DNA of 64,000 nt, taken from assembly GCF_018524365.1 (NCBI RefSeq), contig NZ_JAEKFT010000025.1:1-64000 (forward strand), read 5' to 3'. This DNA is from Denitromonas iodatirespirans (lineage in GTDB: Bacteria > Pseudomonadota > Gammaproteobacteria > Burkholderiales > Rhodocyclaceae). Position numbers and translations under genes: made by a program. Under the pieces are notes generated by a model. It was not told where the DNA came from and made no database searches. It saw only the letters and a program-made list of their open reading frames with translations. Below, piece after piece: positions 18,101-25,973 of this stretch. The first letter of the stretch is position 1. Each line of letters opens with the position of its first letter.

Positions 18101-19311
18101 ATATTCCCAGCGGCCGCATAACCTTCGGCGAAGGGTGGACCCGGCTGCTCGGCTACGATGCGCGCGAACTCAGCGCCGAGCGCTCGCCCTTGACCTCGCT
18201 CGTGCGGGCCGAGGACGCGCCGGTGATGCGCGACGCGCTGGTGCGTCACCTGAAAGGGGAGACGCCCTACCTCGAGGCCGAGGTGCGCATGCGCCACACG
18301 GCGGGCCATTGGGTCTGGGTGCTGGCGCGTGGCATGGCGGTGGAGCGCTCGGCCGACGGGCGGGCGGTGCGTGTGGCCGGCACGGCCATGGACATCAGCG
18401 CGCGCAAGCAGGCCGAAGGCGAGATCCGGCGTCTGTCACAATGGAACGAGCTGCTCCTGAACTCGGCCGGCGAGGGCATCTACGGGGTCGACATCAACGG
18501 GCGCTGCACCTTCATCAATCCGGCCGCCCTGGCGATGCTCGGATTCGAGCGCGAGGAGGTGCTGGGCCAGAATCCGCACACGCTCTTCCATGTCCACGAC
18601 CGGGACGCCTCGCCCGACGCCGAGGCGAGCTGTCCGATCGCCGTCGCCCTGCGCGATGGCGTGCGCCGCGAGGCCGAAGACGCCTTCCTCCGCAAGAGCG
18701 GCGAGCGTTTCCCGGTGAGCATGACGGCGACGCCGCTGCGCGAGGACGACCGGATCGTCGGCGCCGAGGTTGTCTTCCAGGATATCGGCGAGCGCAAGGC
18801 GATGGAGCAGGAGCTGGTGCGCCTGGCGACCACCGATGCGCTGACGGGCGTGGCCAACCGCCGCCGCTTCCTCGAACAACTGGAGATGGAGTTGGCGCGC
18901 GCCAAACGCTTCGGGCAGCCGGCCACCTTGCTGATGCTCGATATCGACCACTTCAAGCGGGTGAATGACACCTACGGCCATGCCACGGGCGACGCCGTGC
19001 TGCAGCACTTCGCCCGCCTGACCCAGCAACGCCTGCGGCGGATCGATCTGTTCGGCCGCCTCGGTGGCGAGGAGTTCGCCATTTTGCTGACCGGCACGGA
19101 CGGCGCCGGTGCGCGCCACTTCTCCGAGCAGTTCCGGCGTGCCGTCGCGCAGACTCCGGCGGCGGCGAAGGGGGAGATCTCCATCAGCGTCAGCATCGGC
19201 GTTGCCGAGTTCGATCCGCAGGAGCCGACGCCCGACACCCTGCTGGCGCGCGGCGACGTGGCGCTCTACCGGGCCAAGGCGGGAGGGCGAAACCGGATCG
19301 AGCTGAGCTGA
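15157..19311 (+). CDS. MASE1-PAS-GAF-PAS-GGDEF diguanylate cyclase
   Basis: 1384 residues. A MASE1 integral membrane sensor (about 10-290, beginning with the GRIGLTVPYIG segment) is followed by two PAS/PAC modules (about 300-550), a GAF domain (about 570-710) and four further PAS modules (about 720-1210). Each PAS module ends in an E(R/A)K-type linker. The C-terminal GGDEF domain has DALTGVANRRRF and DIDHFKRVNDTYGH, and the active site GGEEF at 1303-1307, so it should make c-di-GMP from GTP. An RRID (RxxD) inhibitory site lies five residues before GGEEF. There is no EAL domain. The signal is unknown; the many sensors suggest integration of several cytoplasmic cues. Confidence 0.93.
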   Translation: MSESSRRVWLFRFVVVLAAYVVGGRIGLTVPYIGSHISLIWPPTGIALAALLRWNLSLWPAIWLGAFGVNLSVGSSVELAAGIAAGNTLGPWLAARLLRGQGFDCDLPARRDLVRYLVIGVAAGMALNAGNGVAQLWLAGLLPTSALGAAWSTWWLGDAMGALVVGIPLLTASRSSWRDVWLGARGGEVGAILLLTLGTGAWLFLGDAVGKPANPLLYLPFFLLSWLAIRGGATVASTAALLLSAQAVWATAAGGGPFYAADLHLSLAMLWGYMATATVITVLLTVLVGELRTSERRLTLATVGGALGLWEWHLPTDRMTYTGDWRAALGVTAAQLGVTRDDWLQTIHADDRSEVAHKLAAHLAASTELFEAEFRMDGMFGPTWVQARGQVVERTHGGAPVRMAGTMLDVNARRQAEEALQASKERWRFALEGARDGVWDWDLQTGELYLSERDMAILGYEGEDGAHSHIDQWAERVHPDDRAVRHAALAQYLAGEAPLYTCECRLRGRDGRWRWLQTRGRVASRAADGTALRLIGTHTDISERKRSEEIRQRQLVSLQALNEIGTVHHAGLPEELSAILSIGAKHFGVEFGIVSHIDGDDYTVAAHVSPADCLAVGQRFSLGNTYCALTLARDGVLAIAHMGASAHLGHPCYQAFRLETYIGVPLRVGGAVYGTLSFSSPVAYERVFDERDEEFMLLLGRWVAAAIERNQAQRALAESEEKLRGLFELSPLGIVRCDMAGRFIEFNAAFLRICGYTEDALKALDYRALVLEADAADDRRRAEALERSGYFAPVEKALVRKDGDRLTVQCTGMLVTGRDGQRSIWSIVEDITERRQAEARLREQKEFLSTILENEPECVKVVGADGVVRTMNSAGLAMLEADSVDEINTHGLINFVEPGFRGAFEHLNQRVLSGESATLEFRLQGRRGTRRWLETHAAPLHDAAGGGRLILAVTRDVSRRREAEERLALSLRGADLAMTDWHIPSGRITFGEGWTRLLGYDARELSAERSPLTSLVRAEDAPVMRDALVRHLKGETPYLEAEVRMRHTAGHWVWVLARGMAVERSADGRAVRVAGTAMDISARKQAEGEIRRLSQWNELLLNSAGEGIYGVDINGRCTFINPAALAMLGFEREEVLGQNPHTLFHVHDRDASPDAEASCPIAVALRDGVRREAEDAFLRKSGERFPVSMTATPLREDDRIVGAEVVFQDIGERKAMEQELVRLATTDALTGVANRRRFLEQLEMELARAKRFGQPATLLMLDIDHFKRVNDTYGHATGDAVLQHFARLTQQRLRRIDLFGRLGGEEFAILLTGTDGAGARHFSEQFRRAVAQTPAAAKGEISISVSIGVAEFDPQEPTPDTLLARGDVALYRAKAGGRNRIELS

Positions 19312-19464
19312 GGCCACCCGGCCTGCGCCGGCGATTTGACCGGCGTGCGCGAGCACCCTCCAGTTTTCCCGCGAATGTGCGTTATTGCCTGGCATGGGGC
19401 GCCGGTGCGCGCCACCATCGAAGTGCCGCATGCAGCGGCGCTGTCAGAGCGGACAGGTGAGACC

Positions 19465-19650
19465 ATGGACGTGATTCCCGCGCCGGCGGTGCCCGGCCCC
19501 GACTACGAAGACGAGATCCTCGACGCCGGCTGGTTGCCCCAGCCCGAGGCGGTGGCGCCCGAGCCCGACAGCCATCCGCCCTCGTCGCCGCAGGCCGCAC
19601 GCGAGGATGCCGACGCCTTTCTGCAGACGGTGTATCGCAACCAGTCTTGA
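19465..19650 (+). CDS. Small hypothetical protein
   Basis: 61 residues beginning MDVIPAPAVPGPDYEDEILDAG. An in-frame upstream extension to 19336 is possible, but the internal ATG is preceded by GGACAGGTGAG. The protein is acidic and Pro/Ala-rich, with no signal peptide or membrane segment, and ends DADAFLQTVYRNQS. It sits between the diguanylate cyclase and the convergent methyltransferase gene, nine bases from the latter's stop. I do not recognise it. Confidence 0.45.
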   Translation: MDVIPAPAVPGPDYEDEILDAGWLPQPEAVAPEPDSHPPSSPQAAREDADAFLQTVYRNQS

Positions 19651-19659
19651 GCCTGCGGC

Positions 19660-20820
19660 CTACAGGCCGTGCAGGCGATCGCCGCGGCAAAAGCCGAGCA
19701 GAGGCTCGGCCAGGCCCTTGCCGACCGCCATCACCTTGAACAGCTCCCCCATTTCCTGCGGTGCCGTCAGCCGGTGCACCGCGCGCGCCGCACGGATGTA
19801 GTCCGGCTTGGTCGGATCGCCGCGCTCGGCGAGCAATTCCAGCACTCCGCAGTTGTACAGAAAACTCGCCTGGTTGGTGTAGCCGTAGATGGCCAGGTCG
19901 GCCGCATGGGCCGCTTCGGCAACGGCGGTGAAATCCACGAAGGCGGTGATGTCGTTGAGCCCCGGCCACAGGAACGGATCGCCGTGGGCATGGTGGCGGT
20001 AGTAGCACAAGAGCGTGCCGCTGCTGCGGCTGGGCAGGTAATACTCGGCGCGCGGATAGCCGTAGTCGATGAGGATCAGCGCTCCGGTGTCGAGGCGCTG
20101 GCGCCAGTCGGCGACCCAGGCCGGGCCGGCCAGATTCAGCTCGCTCACATATTCGCCGTCGCTCGGCATCGGTGCGTTCAAGGCCTCGGCGGCGGCGCGC
20201 AGGCGCGCATCGGCGGGGCGGTCGGCCCAGCGTAGCGTGCCGTCGGCATCGGCCGACACGCCACGTTCGAACATGTCGCCGTCGCGCCAGGCGAGCAGAT
20301 GCACGGGCATCACGTCGAGCACTTCGTTGGCCACCACCGCACCGGAGAAACGCTCGGGCAGCTGGTCGATCCAGTGCACCCGGTCGGCCAGCGCGCCGAC
20401 CCGCGCGCGCAGGGTGTCGGCCTGGCGCTGGCGCAATTCACCGGAGACTTCGAGGATCGCATACTGCGCCGGGGCGCGGCCGAGCCGGTCGAGCGCCAGC
20501 AGCAAATCGGCGGCCAGATGACCGGTGCCGGCGCCCACTTCCAGCACCTGCGGCGCGCTCTGGGCAAGCACTTCGGCGACTTGTTGCGCCAAGGCCTGGC
20601 CAAACAGTGGCGTGAGTTCGGGGGCGGTGATGAAGTCGCCGGCCGCGCCGAATTTGTGCGCGCCGCCACTGTAGTAACCCAGGCCGGGGGTGTACAAGGC
20701 CTGATGCATGTAGTCGGCAAAACTGATCCAGCCGCCAGCGTCGGCAATACGGTGGCGCAGACGGGCGACGAGGGCGTCGCTCTGCGCGCGGGCTTCGTCC
20801 GACGGGGCGGGCAGGTTCAT
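19660..20820 (-). CDS. MidA/NDUFAF7-family SAM-dependent methyltransferase
   Basis: 386 residues from the ATG at 20820 (MNLPAPSDEARAQSD). The N-terminal GGWISFADYMHQALYTPGLGYY, a G-A-A-G-D-F-I-T-A-P-E stretch and the SAM-binding LEVGAGTGHLAADLL motif, followed by VVANEVLDVMPVH, define the MidA/NDUFAF7 family (DUF185). The mitochondrial member methylates an arginine of complex I subunit NDUFS2; the bacterial target is unproven. The gene is divergent from the pteridine reductase gene, a pairing common in betaproteobacteria. Confidence 0.9.
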   Translation of the reverse strand: MNLPAPSDEARAQSDALVARLRHRIADAGGWISFADYMHQALYTPGLGYYSGGAHKFGAAGDFITAPELTPLFGQALAQQVAEVLAQSAPQVLEVGAGTGHLAADLLLALDRLGRAPAQYAILEVSGELRQRQADTLRARVGALADRVHWIDQLPERFSGAVVANEVLDVMPVHLLAWRDGDMFERGVSADADGTLRWADRPADARLRAAAEALNAPMPSDGEYVSELNLAGPAWVADWRQRLDTGALILIDYGYPRAEYYLPSRSSGTLLCYYRHHAHGDPFLWPGLNDITAFVDFTAVAEAAHAADLAIYGYTNQASFLYNCGVLELLAERGDPTKPDYIRAARAVHRLTAPQEMGELFKVMAVGKGLAEPLLGFCRGDRLHGL

Positions 20821-20938
20821 GGGTGGTTCCGGGCAAAGACACAAAGTTTACATTGGCCAGGAAGGCTTGTCGTCAGCCCTGCGGCCGGGTATGGGATACT
20901 GCGCGCTATTGTCATACCTTCCCGTCGGGAGCGCCGCT

Positions 20939-21688
20939 GTGCCTGTTTCGGAGAATTCGCCCGTCGTGCTCGTCACCGGTGCTGCGCGCCGCGTGGGAGC
21001 GCAGATCGCCCGTGCGCTGCATGCCCGCGGTGCTCGCGTGGCCGTGCACTATCGTCAGTCGGCCGACGCGGCCAGGGCGTTGGTCGAAACGCTCAATGCG
21101 CAGCGCCCGGCGTCGGCGGCGGTATTCGAGGCCGATCTTGCCGACACTGCCGGGCTGCCCGGGTTGGTCGAGCGTGTCGTCGGCCACTTCGGCCGGTTGG
21201 ATGGCCTGGTGAACAACGCGTCCAGCTTCTTCCCCACCCCGGTGGGGCGGATCGACGAGGCCGCCTGGGACGACCTGGTCGGCTCCAACCTCAAGGCACC
21301 GCTGTTTCTCATGCAGGCGGCAGCCCCGGCCCTGCAGGCGGCGGGCGGGGCCATCGTCAACATCGTGGATGTCCATGCCGAGCGGCCGCTGGCCGGCTAC
21401 CCGGTCTATTGCGCGGCGAAGGCGGGGCTGCTCGGCCTCACCCGGGCGATGGCGATCGAGCTGGCGCCGGCGGTGCGGGTCAACGGCGTGGCGCCGGGGG
21501 CCGTGCTGTGGCCGGAGGATGGGCAGTTCGATCCGGCGCGGCGTGCCGATGTCGTCGGGCACACCTTGCTCAAGCGCGAAGGCTCGCCGGCCGATATTGC
21601 CGGTGCGGTGTGTTTTTTGCTCTTTGACGGCGCCTACGTGACCGGCCAGATCCTGGCTGTCGACGGTGGGCGAAGTGCGCATCTGTGA
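20939..21688 (+). CDS. Pteridine reductase (FolM-like SDR)
   Basis: 249 residues from a GTG at 20939 preceded by CGGGAGCG; an ATG at 20891 in frame is an alternative. It is a short-chain dehydrogenase with VLVTGAARRVGAQIA (the cofactor loop with Arg-Arg typical of pteridine reductases), the LVNNASSFFPTP motif, and the YCAAK catalytic pair. Such enzymes use NADPH to reduce dihydrobiopterin/dihydromonapterin or dihydrofolate. It lies ahead of ttcA on the same strand and divergent from the MidA-like gene. Confidence 0.88.
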   Translation: MPVSENSPVVLVTGAARRVGAQIARALHARGARVAVHYRQSADAARALVETLNAQRPASAAVFEADLADTAGLPGLVERVVGHFGRLDGLVNNASSFFPTPVGRIDEAAWDDLVGSNLKAPLFLMQAAAPALQAAGGAIVNIVDVHAERPLAGYPVYCAAKAGLLGLTRAMAIELAPAVRVNGVAPGAVLWPEDGQFDPARRADVVGHTLLKREGSPADIAGAVCFLLFDGAYVTGQILAVDGGRSAHL

Positions 21689-21734
21689 TGCGTCGTTTTC
21701 GAATGAACGATTGTTTGAATCGGCAGCTATCCTC

Positions 21735-21764
21735 TTGATATTGAAAGGGTTAGAGTGATATGCT
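21735..21764 (+). promoter_or_regulatory. Candidate sigma70 promoter for ttcA
   Basis: TTGATA at 21735 and TATGCT at 21759 are separated by 18 bases, about 55 bases ahead of the ttcA start, in a locally AT-rich gap. The match is by eye. Confidence 0.45.
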
Positions 21765-21818
21765 GCGTCGCAACATTGCGCATTGCCCGCGCACTCTACG
21801 ATGAAGGCCAGACGGTCC

Positions 21819-22727
21819 ATGTCCACTGTGCTGAACGACGCGCCCGAGGGGCGTCATTCCAATACCTTCCTGCGCCTCAAGAAGAAACTCGAGCGCGCGG
21901 TGGGCGAAGCCATCGCCGACTTCAACATGATCGAGGCCGGCGATACGGTCATGGTGTGCCTGTCCGGCGGCAAGGATTCCTACACCTTGCTGTCGATCCT
22001 GCTGGCGCTGCGCGAACGCGCACCGGTCGACTTCCGGGTCATTGCCATGAACCTGGACCAGAAGCAACCCGGCTTCCCGGACCATGTGCTGCCCGACTAC
22101 TGCGCGTCGATCGGTGTCGAATACCGCATCGTCACCGAAGACACCTATTCGATCGTCAAGGACAAGATTCCCGAAGGCAAGACCACCTGTTCGCTGTGCT
22201 CGCGCCTGCGTCGCGGCATCATCTATCGCACCGCGCGCGAACTGGGCGCCACCAAGATCGCCCTCGGCCACCATCGCGACGACATGATCGAGACCCTGTT
22301 CCTCAACATGTTCTTCGGCGGGCGCATCAAGTCGATGCCGCCGAAACTGGTGAGCGACGACGGTGAGCACATGGTGATCCGCCCCCTGGCCTATTGCGCC
22401 GAGGCCGACATTGCGCGTTTTGCCCGCGGCATGGACTACCCGATCATTCCGTGCAATCTGTGCGGCTCGCTCGAGAACGCCCAGCGCAAGCAGATCAAGG
22501 CGATGCTGCAGAGCTGGGCACAGCAGTTTCCGGGCCGCATCGAATCGCTGACCACCGCCATGCGCAACGTGGTGCCGTCGCACCTGGCCGATGCGAGCCT
22601 GTTCGATTTCAAGGGGCTGACGCGCGACACGCCGGTGAGCGAGGGCGACCTGGCCTTCGACCCGCCGAGCCTGCCGAGCGCACCGCAAGGCGTGGTGCCG
22701 ATGATGCCCCTGGCGCGGGAGCGCTGA
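21819..22727 (+). CDS. ttcA: tRNA 2-thiocytidine(32) synthetase TtcA
   Basis: 302 residues from [12 protein letters not shown]; an in-frame ATG at 21801 is an alternative. TtcA thiolates C32 of several tRNAs using ATP and an Fe-S cluster. The PP-loop SGGKDS (in [15 protein letters not shown]) activates the base. The paired cysteines of [10 protein letters not shown] and the later PCNLCGS ligate the cluster, and [16 protein letters not shown] is a TtcA signature. Length is normal. Confidence 0.96.
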   Translation: MSTVLNDAPEGRHSNTFLRLKKKLERAVGEAIADFNMIEAGDTVMVCLSGGKDSYTLLSILLALRERAPVDFRVIAMNLDQKQPGFPDHVLPDYCASIGVEYRIVTEDTYSIVKDKIPEGKTTCSLCSRLRRGIIYRTARELGATKIALGHHRDDMIETLFLNMFFGGRIKSMPPKLVSDDGEHMVIRPLAYCAEADIARFARGMDYPIIPCNLCGSLENAQRKQIKAMLQSWAQQFPGRIESLTTAMRNVVPSHLADASLFDFKGLTRDTPVSEGDLAFDPPSLPSAPQGVVPMMPLARER

Positions 22728-22836
22728 GCCCATGCCGGCACTTGCACCCATTTGGGCATTGACCGATCATAAAACGATAACAGTAGCCCGGAATTGCCGT
22801 TGGCGCAGCCTGCGCCGCTGAGGAGGAAACCGGGAC

Positions 22837-23718
22837 GTGGAACGATCCATGGCACAACAACGTAATGCTTGCTTGATGTATGCCGAGCTGGTCGGTGGCG
22901 AGCGGCTGGCCGCGCTATTGAGCGAGACCGAGGCCGGGCACGCGATCGAGCGCAGCATGAACCGCATCGAGCGAGTGGTCGAGGGGCATGGCGGCGACAT
23001 CCTGCGGCGCGCCTCCGACGAGATCTGTGCCGCCTTCGAGCGTTGCGATGGTGCCGTGCTGGCCGCCAGCGAAATGATCGACCGCGTGGCCAGTCTGCCG
23101 CCGGTGCGCGGCGTGCGGCTCGGCATCCGGATCGGCGTGCATTATGGCGCCCTCGACCTGGAAGGTCCGCCATCCGGCGAAGCCCTGTCGGTCGCCATGC
23201 GTCTGGCCGGCATGGCCCACGCGGGGCAGGCCTTGGTCAGCGGAGCGACCGTGCTGCTGCTGTCGCCCGCCTCGCGGCAGGCAATCCGCGAGCGCGATGA
23301 GGCGGGGCTGAAAGTCGAGGGCTTCGAGTGGCCGGTGTTCGCGCTGGCCAGCCGTAGCGGGGTGGCCACCTCGGTGCCGCCGGCCGCGCGGGTGAGCCAG
23401 CGCCTGCGCCTGCGCCATCAACAGGACGTGCACCTGATCGAGGAGCTGCGGCCGATCCTGCTGCTCGGACGCGAGATGGGGAACGACGTGGTGGTGATCG
23501 ATCCGCGCACCTCCCGGCAGCATGCACGGGTTGAGCGTCGCCGCGAGGGCTTCTTTCTGGTGGATCAGAGTACCAACGGCACTTTCGTGGCCAGCGAGTC
23601 GGGGAGCGAGCAGTGCATCCGCGGTGGCGAGGCCTTGCTCGCCGGGCAAGGGCGGATCGGCTGCGGCTTTTCGGCGCTGGAGGTCGAGCGCGATCTGGTG
23701 TTCTTCGAAATCGTCTGA
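22837..23718 (+). CDS. Class III cyclase-like domain fused to FHA domain
   Basis: 293 residues from a GTG at 22837 placed ten bases after GAGGAGG; the ATG at 22849 is too far from that site. Residues about 10-180 match the adenylate/guanylate cyclase homology fold (GIRIGVHYGALDLEG, then GEALSVAMRLAGMAHAGQALVS). The first metal-binding Asp appears as Glu17 in YAELVGGERL, and the usual GDG is SDE, so catalysis is doubtful. A C-terminal FHA domain (about 205-280) has LGREMGNDVV, SRQHARVERR and DQSTNGTFV, which should bind phosphothreonine. The combination suggests a signalling adaptor or a modified cyclase. A strong terminator follows. Confidence 0.8.
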   Translation: MERSMAQQRNACLMYAELVGGERLAALLSETEAGHAIERSMNRIERVVEGHGGDILRRASDEICAAFERCDGAVLAASEMIDRVASLPPVRGVRLGIRIGVHYGALDLEGPPSGEALSVAMRLAGMAHAGQALVSGATVLLLSPASRQAIRERDEAGLKVEGFEWPVFALASRSGVATSVPPAARVSQRLRLRHQQDVHLIEELRPILLLGREMGNDVVVIDPRTSRQHARVERRREGFFLVDQSTNGTFVASESGSEQCIRGGEALLAGQGRIGCGFSALEVERDLVFFEIV

Positions 23719-23735
23719 GCGCTGCGCCCCGACAC

Positions 23736-23769
23736 AAAAACGCCCCGGCAGAACCGGGGCGTTTTTTTG
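23736..23769. terminator. Bidirectional rho-independent terminator
   Basis: AAAAACGCCCCGG, a five-base loop, then CCGGGGCGTTTTTTT. A perfect GC stem has an A-run on one side and a T-run on the other, between the convergent FHA-protein and psiF genes. Confidence 0.92.
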
Positions 23770-23787
23770 TAGGCCGACCGTCGGCGG

Positions 23788-24012
23788 TTACTTCTTGATC
23801 GGCTTGGCCGACGCAACAGGCGCGGCGGAGGTCTTGGTCGACAGGCAGGTCTTCATGAAGGCCTTGCGCTCGTCGCCCTTGAGCGCCTTTTCCTTGGCGG
23901 TCTTGTTGCAGTTACGCATGCGGTCATGCTGCGGATTGGCCAGCGCGCCCAGCGGTTGAGCCATGAACAACGCCAAGCTTGCGAGTGCGGCCATCTTGCG
24001 TGCTGTATTCAT
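23788..24012 (-). CDS. psiF: PsiF-family periplasmic protein
   Basis: 74 residues from the ATG at 24012, preceded by GAGGAG. A signal peptide (MNTARKMAALASLALF, cleaved after ALA) leads to one PsiF repeat: RMRNCNKTAKEKALKGDERK and FMKTCLS with its two conserved Cys. E. coli PsiF is phosphate-starvation induced and has two such repeats; its function is unknown. The tail is Ala/Lys-rich. It converges on the FHA gene across a bidirectional terminator. Confidence 0.82.
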   Translation of the reverse strand: MNTARKMAALASLALFMAQPLGALANPQHDRMRNCNKTAKEKALKGDERKAFMKTCLSTKTSAAPVASAKPIKK

Positions 24013-24117
24013 CGGGTCTCCTCGATTTATCGTAACGTCATAAATGAAGAATGAATATAGCACGGTCGCGCGACGATGCGGCAACCGTGCTGGCGCAATT
24101 CGGTGTACGGACGGAAT

Positions 24118-25056
24118 TCAGTCGGGGTCGTTGCTGATCAGCAATTCTCGCTGGCGGGCGATGAACTCCTGGGTGGAGTCGATGCCGCGCAACTGGAGAA
24201 TGGTGTTGCGCACGGCTGCTTCGAGCAGGACGGCGATGTTGCGCCCGGCGGCCACGGGCAGCACGACCTTGCGGATCGGGACGCCGAGGATGTCCTGGGT
24301 GTCATAACCGATGGGCAAGCGGGCCGGGTCGCTGTCGCCCGGCTGGCGGCGCTGCAGGTAGACGATCAGCTTGAGCTGCATCTTCCGCCGGCAGGCGGTC
24401 TCGCCGAAGATGGTGCGAATGTTGAGAATGCCGATGCCGCGGACCTCGAGGAAGTTTTCGAGCAACTCGGGGCAGCGTCCTTCGAGCGTATTGGGCGCGA
24501 TGCGGGCGAAATCGACCATGTCGTCGGCGACCAGTCCGTGCCCGCGCGAGATCAACTCCAGGGCCAGCTCCGACTTGCCGGCGCCGGAGTCGCCGGTGAT
24601 GAACACGCCAAGCCCCAGAACGTCCATAAACACGCCGTGCAAAGCGGTGCGCTCGGCCAGTTCGCGCGACAGGAACAGGCGCAGCAGGTCGACCACGCTG
24701 GCCGACGGCATGGGCGAGGTGAACAGGGCGACGTCGACCTCTTCGCAGCAGCGCTGGATGATGCCCGGGATCTCGCAGTCGTCGGCGACGATGATCGCCG
24801 GCGGCCGGGCGGCGAGGATCTCGCGCACATGGTGGGCGACCTTGTCGCCGGACTGCTTGCGCGCCCAGGCCATCTCGGCGGTGCCGAGGATCTGGAAACG
24901 ATCGGGGTGGATCAGGTTGAGATGGCCGACCAGATCGGCGGGCCAGGTGTGCGCTTCGGTGACGGACAGCGAGCGGTCGAGACGACCGCTGATATGGGTC
25001 AGCTGCAGGCGCTTGGCAAGTTTCTCAAAGAGCCGCGCGACGCTGGTCTGCCGCAT
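24118..25056 (-). CDS. hprK: HPr kinase/phosphorylase
   Basis: 312 residues from the ATG at 25056. The enzyme phosphorylates and dephosphorylates HPr on serine. The C-terminal kinase domain has the P-loop GDSGAGKS and the signature LVADDMVDFARIAPNTLEG, then the ELLENFLEVRGIGILNI segment; the N-terminal domain (about 1-130) is of the HprK type. The start overlaps the end of ptsN by 32 bases. In many betaproteobacteria rapZ follows; here the next gene is psiF. Confidence 0.96.
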   Translation of the reverse strand: MRQTSVARLFEKLAKRLQLTHISGRLDRSLSVTEAHTWPADLVGHLNLIHPDRFQILGTAEMAWARKQSGDKVAHHVREILAARPPAIIVADDCEIPGIIQRCCEEVDVALFTSPMPSASVVDLLRLFLSRELAERTALHGVFMDVLGLGVFITGDSGAGKSELALELISRGHGLVADDMVDFARIAPNTLEGRCPELLENFLEVRGIGILNIRTIFGETACRRKMQLKLIVYLQRRQPGDSDPARLPIGYDTQDILGVPIRKVVLPVAAGRNIAVLLEAAVRNTILQLRGIDSTQEFIARQRELLISNDPD

Positions 25057-25513
25057 GGGCAGTACCCCAGGTGGTGAACAGGGCGTGGACGGCGGCGGCG
25101 TCGGTCGCTTCGGCAACGCGCTCGCGGAAGGCGGCGTCGCTGAACAGCTGCGCCAGCTCCGACAGCAGTTGCAGGTGATGCTCGGTGGCCTGCTCGGGCA
25201 CCAGCAGCACGAACAGCAGGCTGACCGGTTTGCCATCGGGCGCATCGAAGGGAATCGGCGTGCTCAGCCGGATCACCGCGCCGGTGGCTTCCTTCAGGCC
25301 CTTGATGCGGCCGTGCGGGATGGCGACCCCCTGCCCGAGACCGGTGGAACCGAGCCGTTCGCGGGCGAACAGGCTGTCGAAAACGACGCTGCGGCCGATG
25401 CTCTGGTTGTTCTCGAAGATCAGGCCGGCCTGCTCGAAGACACGCTTCTTGCTGCTGGCGTCGAGGTCGACGAGGACGTTATCGGGGGAGAGGAGAGGGG
25501 CGATGAGATTCAT
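25025..25513 (-). CDS. ptsN: PTS nitrogen-regulatory EIIA protein
   Basis: 162 residues, PTS EIIA type-2 domain. GQGVAIPHGRIKGL carries the phospho-accepting His. In proteobacteria EIIA-Ntr links phosphoenolpyruvate status to potassium transport and sigma54-related regulation; it does not transport sugar. It overlaps hprK, and rpoN and hpf lie just upstream, the classical rpoN-cluster arrangement. Confidence 0.95.
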   Translation of the reverse strand: MNLIAPLLSPDNVLVDLDASSKKRVFEQAGLIFENNQSIGRSVVFDSLFARERLGSTGLGQGVAIPHGRIKGLKEATGAVIRLSTPIPFDAPDGKPVSLLFVLLVPEQATEHHLQLLSELAQLFSDAAFRERVAEATDAAAVHALFTTWGTAHAADQRRAAL

Positions 25514-25594
25514 GGAACGAACTTGGCGCCCTTTGAGACGGGCTGAACTGACCCGACGGTGGGTGCGGAAATATCAACGGGGTGAGACAGGCCC

Positions 25595-25600
25595 ATTATA
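25595..25600 (-). promoter_or_regulatory. Possible -10 element for ptsN-hprK
   Basis: A perfect TATAAT on the minus strand lies 82 bases ahead of the ptsN ATG in the hpf-ptsN gap. No convincing -35 is seen. Confidence 0.3.
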
Positions 25601-25635
25601 AACGCAACCCACCGGACGGGCGCCGAGGGAATCGG

Positions 25636-25959
25636 TCACGCTTCGCTGTTTTGATGCTTGAGCGCGTCGTGGGCGTGATCCTGAACTTTCTGCTTGTGCT
25701 TGATCACCTGACGGTCGAGCTTGTCGGCCATGGTGTCGATGGCGGCGTACATGTCTTCATCGGTGCTCTCGGCAAACAGGTCCTTGCCGCGGACATGCAG
25801 CGTCACTTCGGATTTCTGAACGAGCTTTTCCACCGACAGGATGACGTTCACGCTGGTGACGTTGTCGAAATGCCGGATCACGCGATCCAGTTTGGCATTG
25901 ACGTATTCCCGGATGGCGGGGGTGACTTCAACATGGTGTCCGGTGATAGTGAGATTCAT
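25636..25959 (-). CDS. hpf: Ribosome hibernation-promoting factor (long/short HPF type)
   Basis: 107 residues starting MNLTITGHHVEVTPAIREYV, the HPF/YfiA domain. The basic helix and the DMYAAIDTMADKLDRQVIKH segment bind the 30S decoding region and promote inactive ribosome dimers in stationary phase. The length is that of the short form without the dimerisation extension. It follows rpoN by 14 bases, the standard position. Confidence 0.95.
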   Translation of the reverse strand: MNLTITGHHVEVTPAIREYVNAKLDRVIRHFDNVTSVNVILSVEKLVQKSEVTLHVRGKDLFAESTDEDMYAAIDTMADKLDRQVIKHKQKVQDHAHDALKHQNSEA

Positions 25960-25973
25960 GATCGCTCCTGTTG

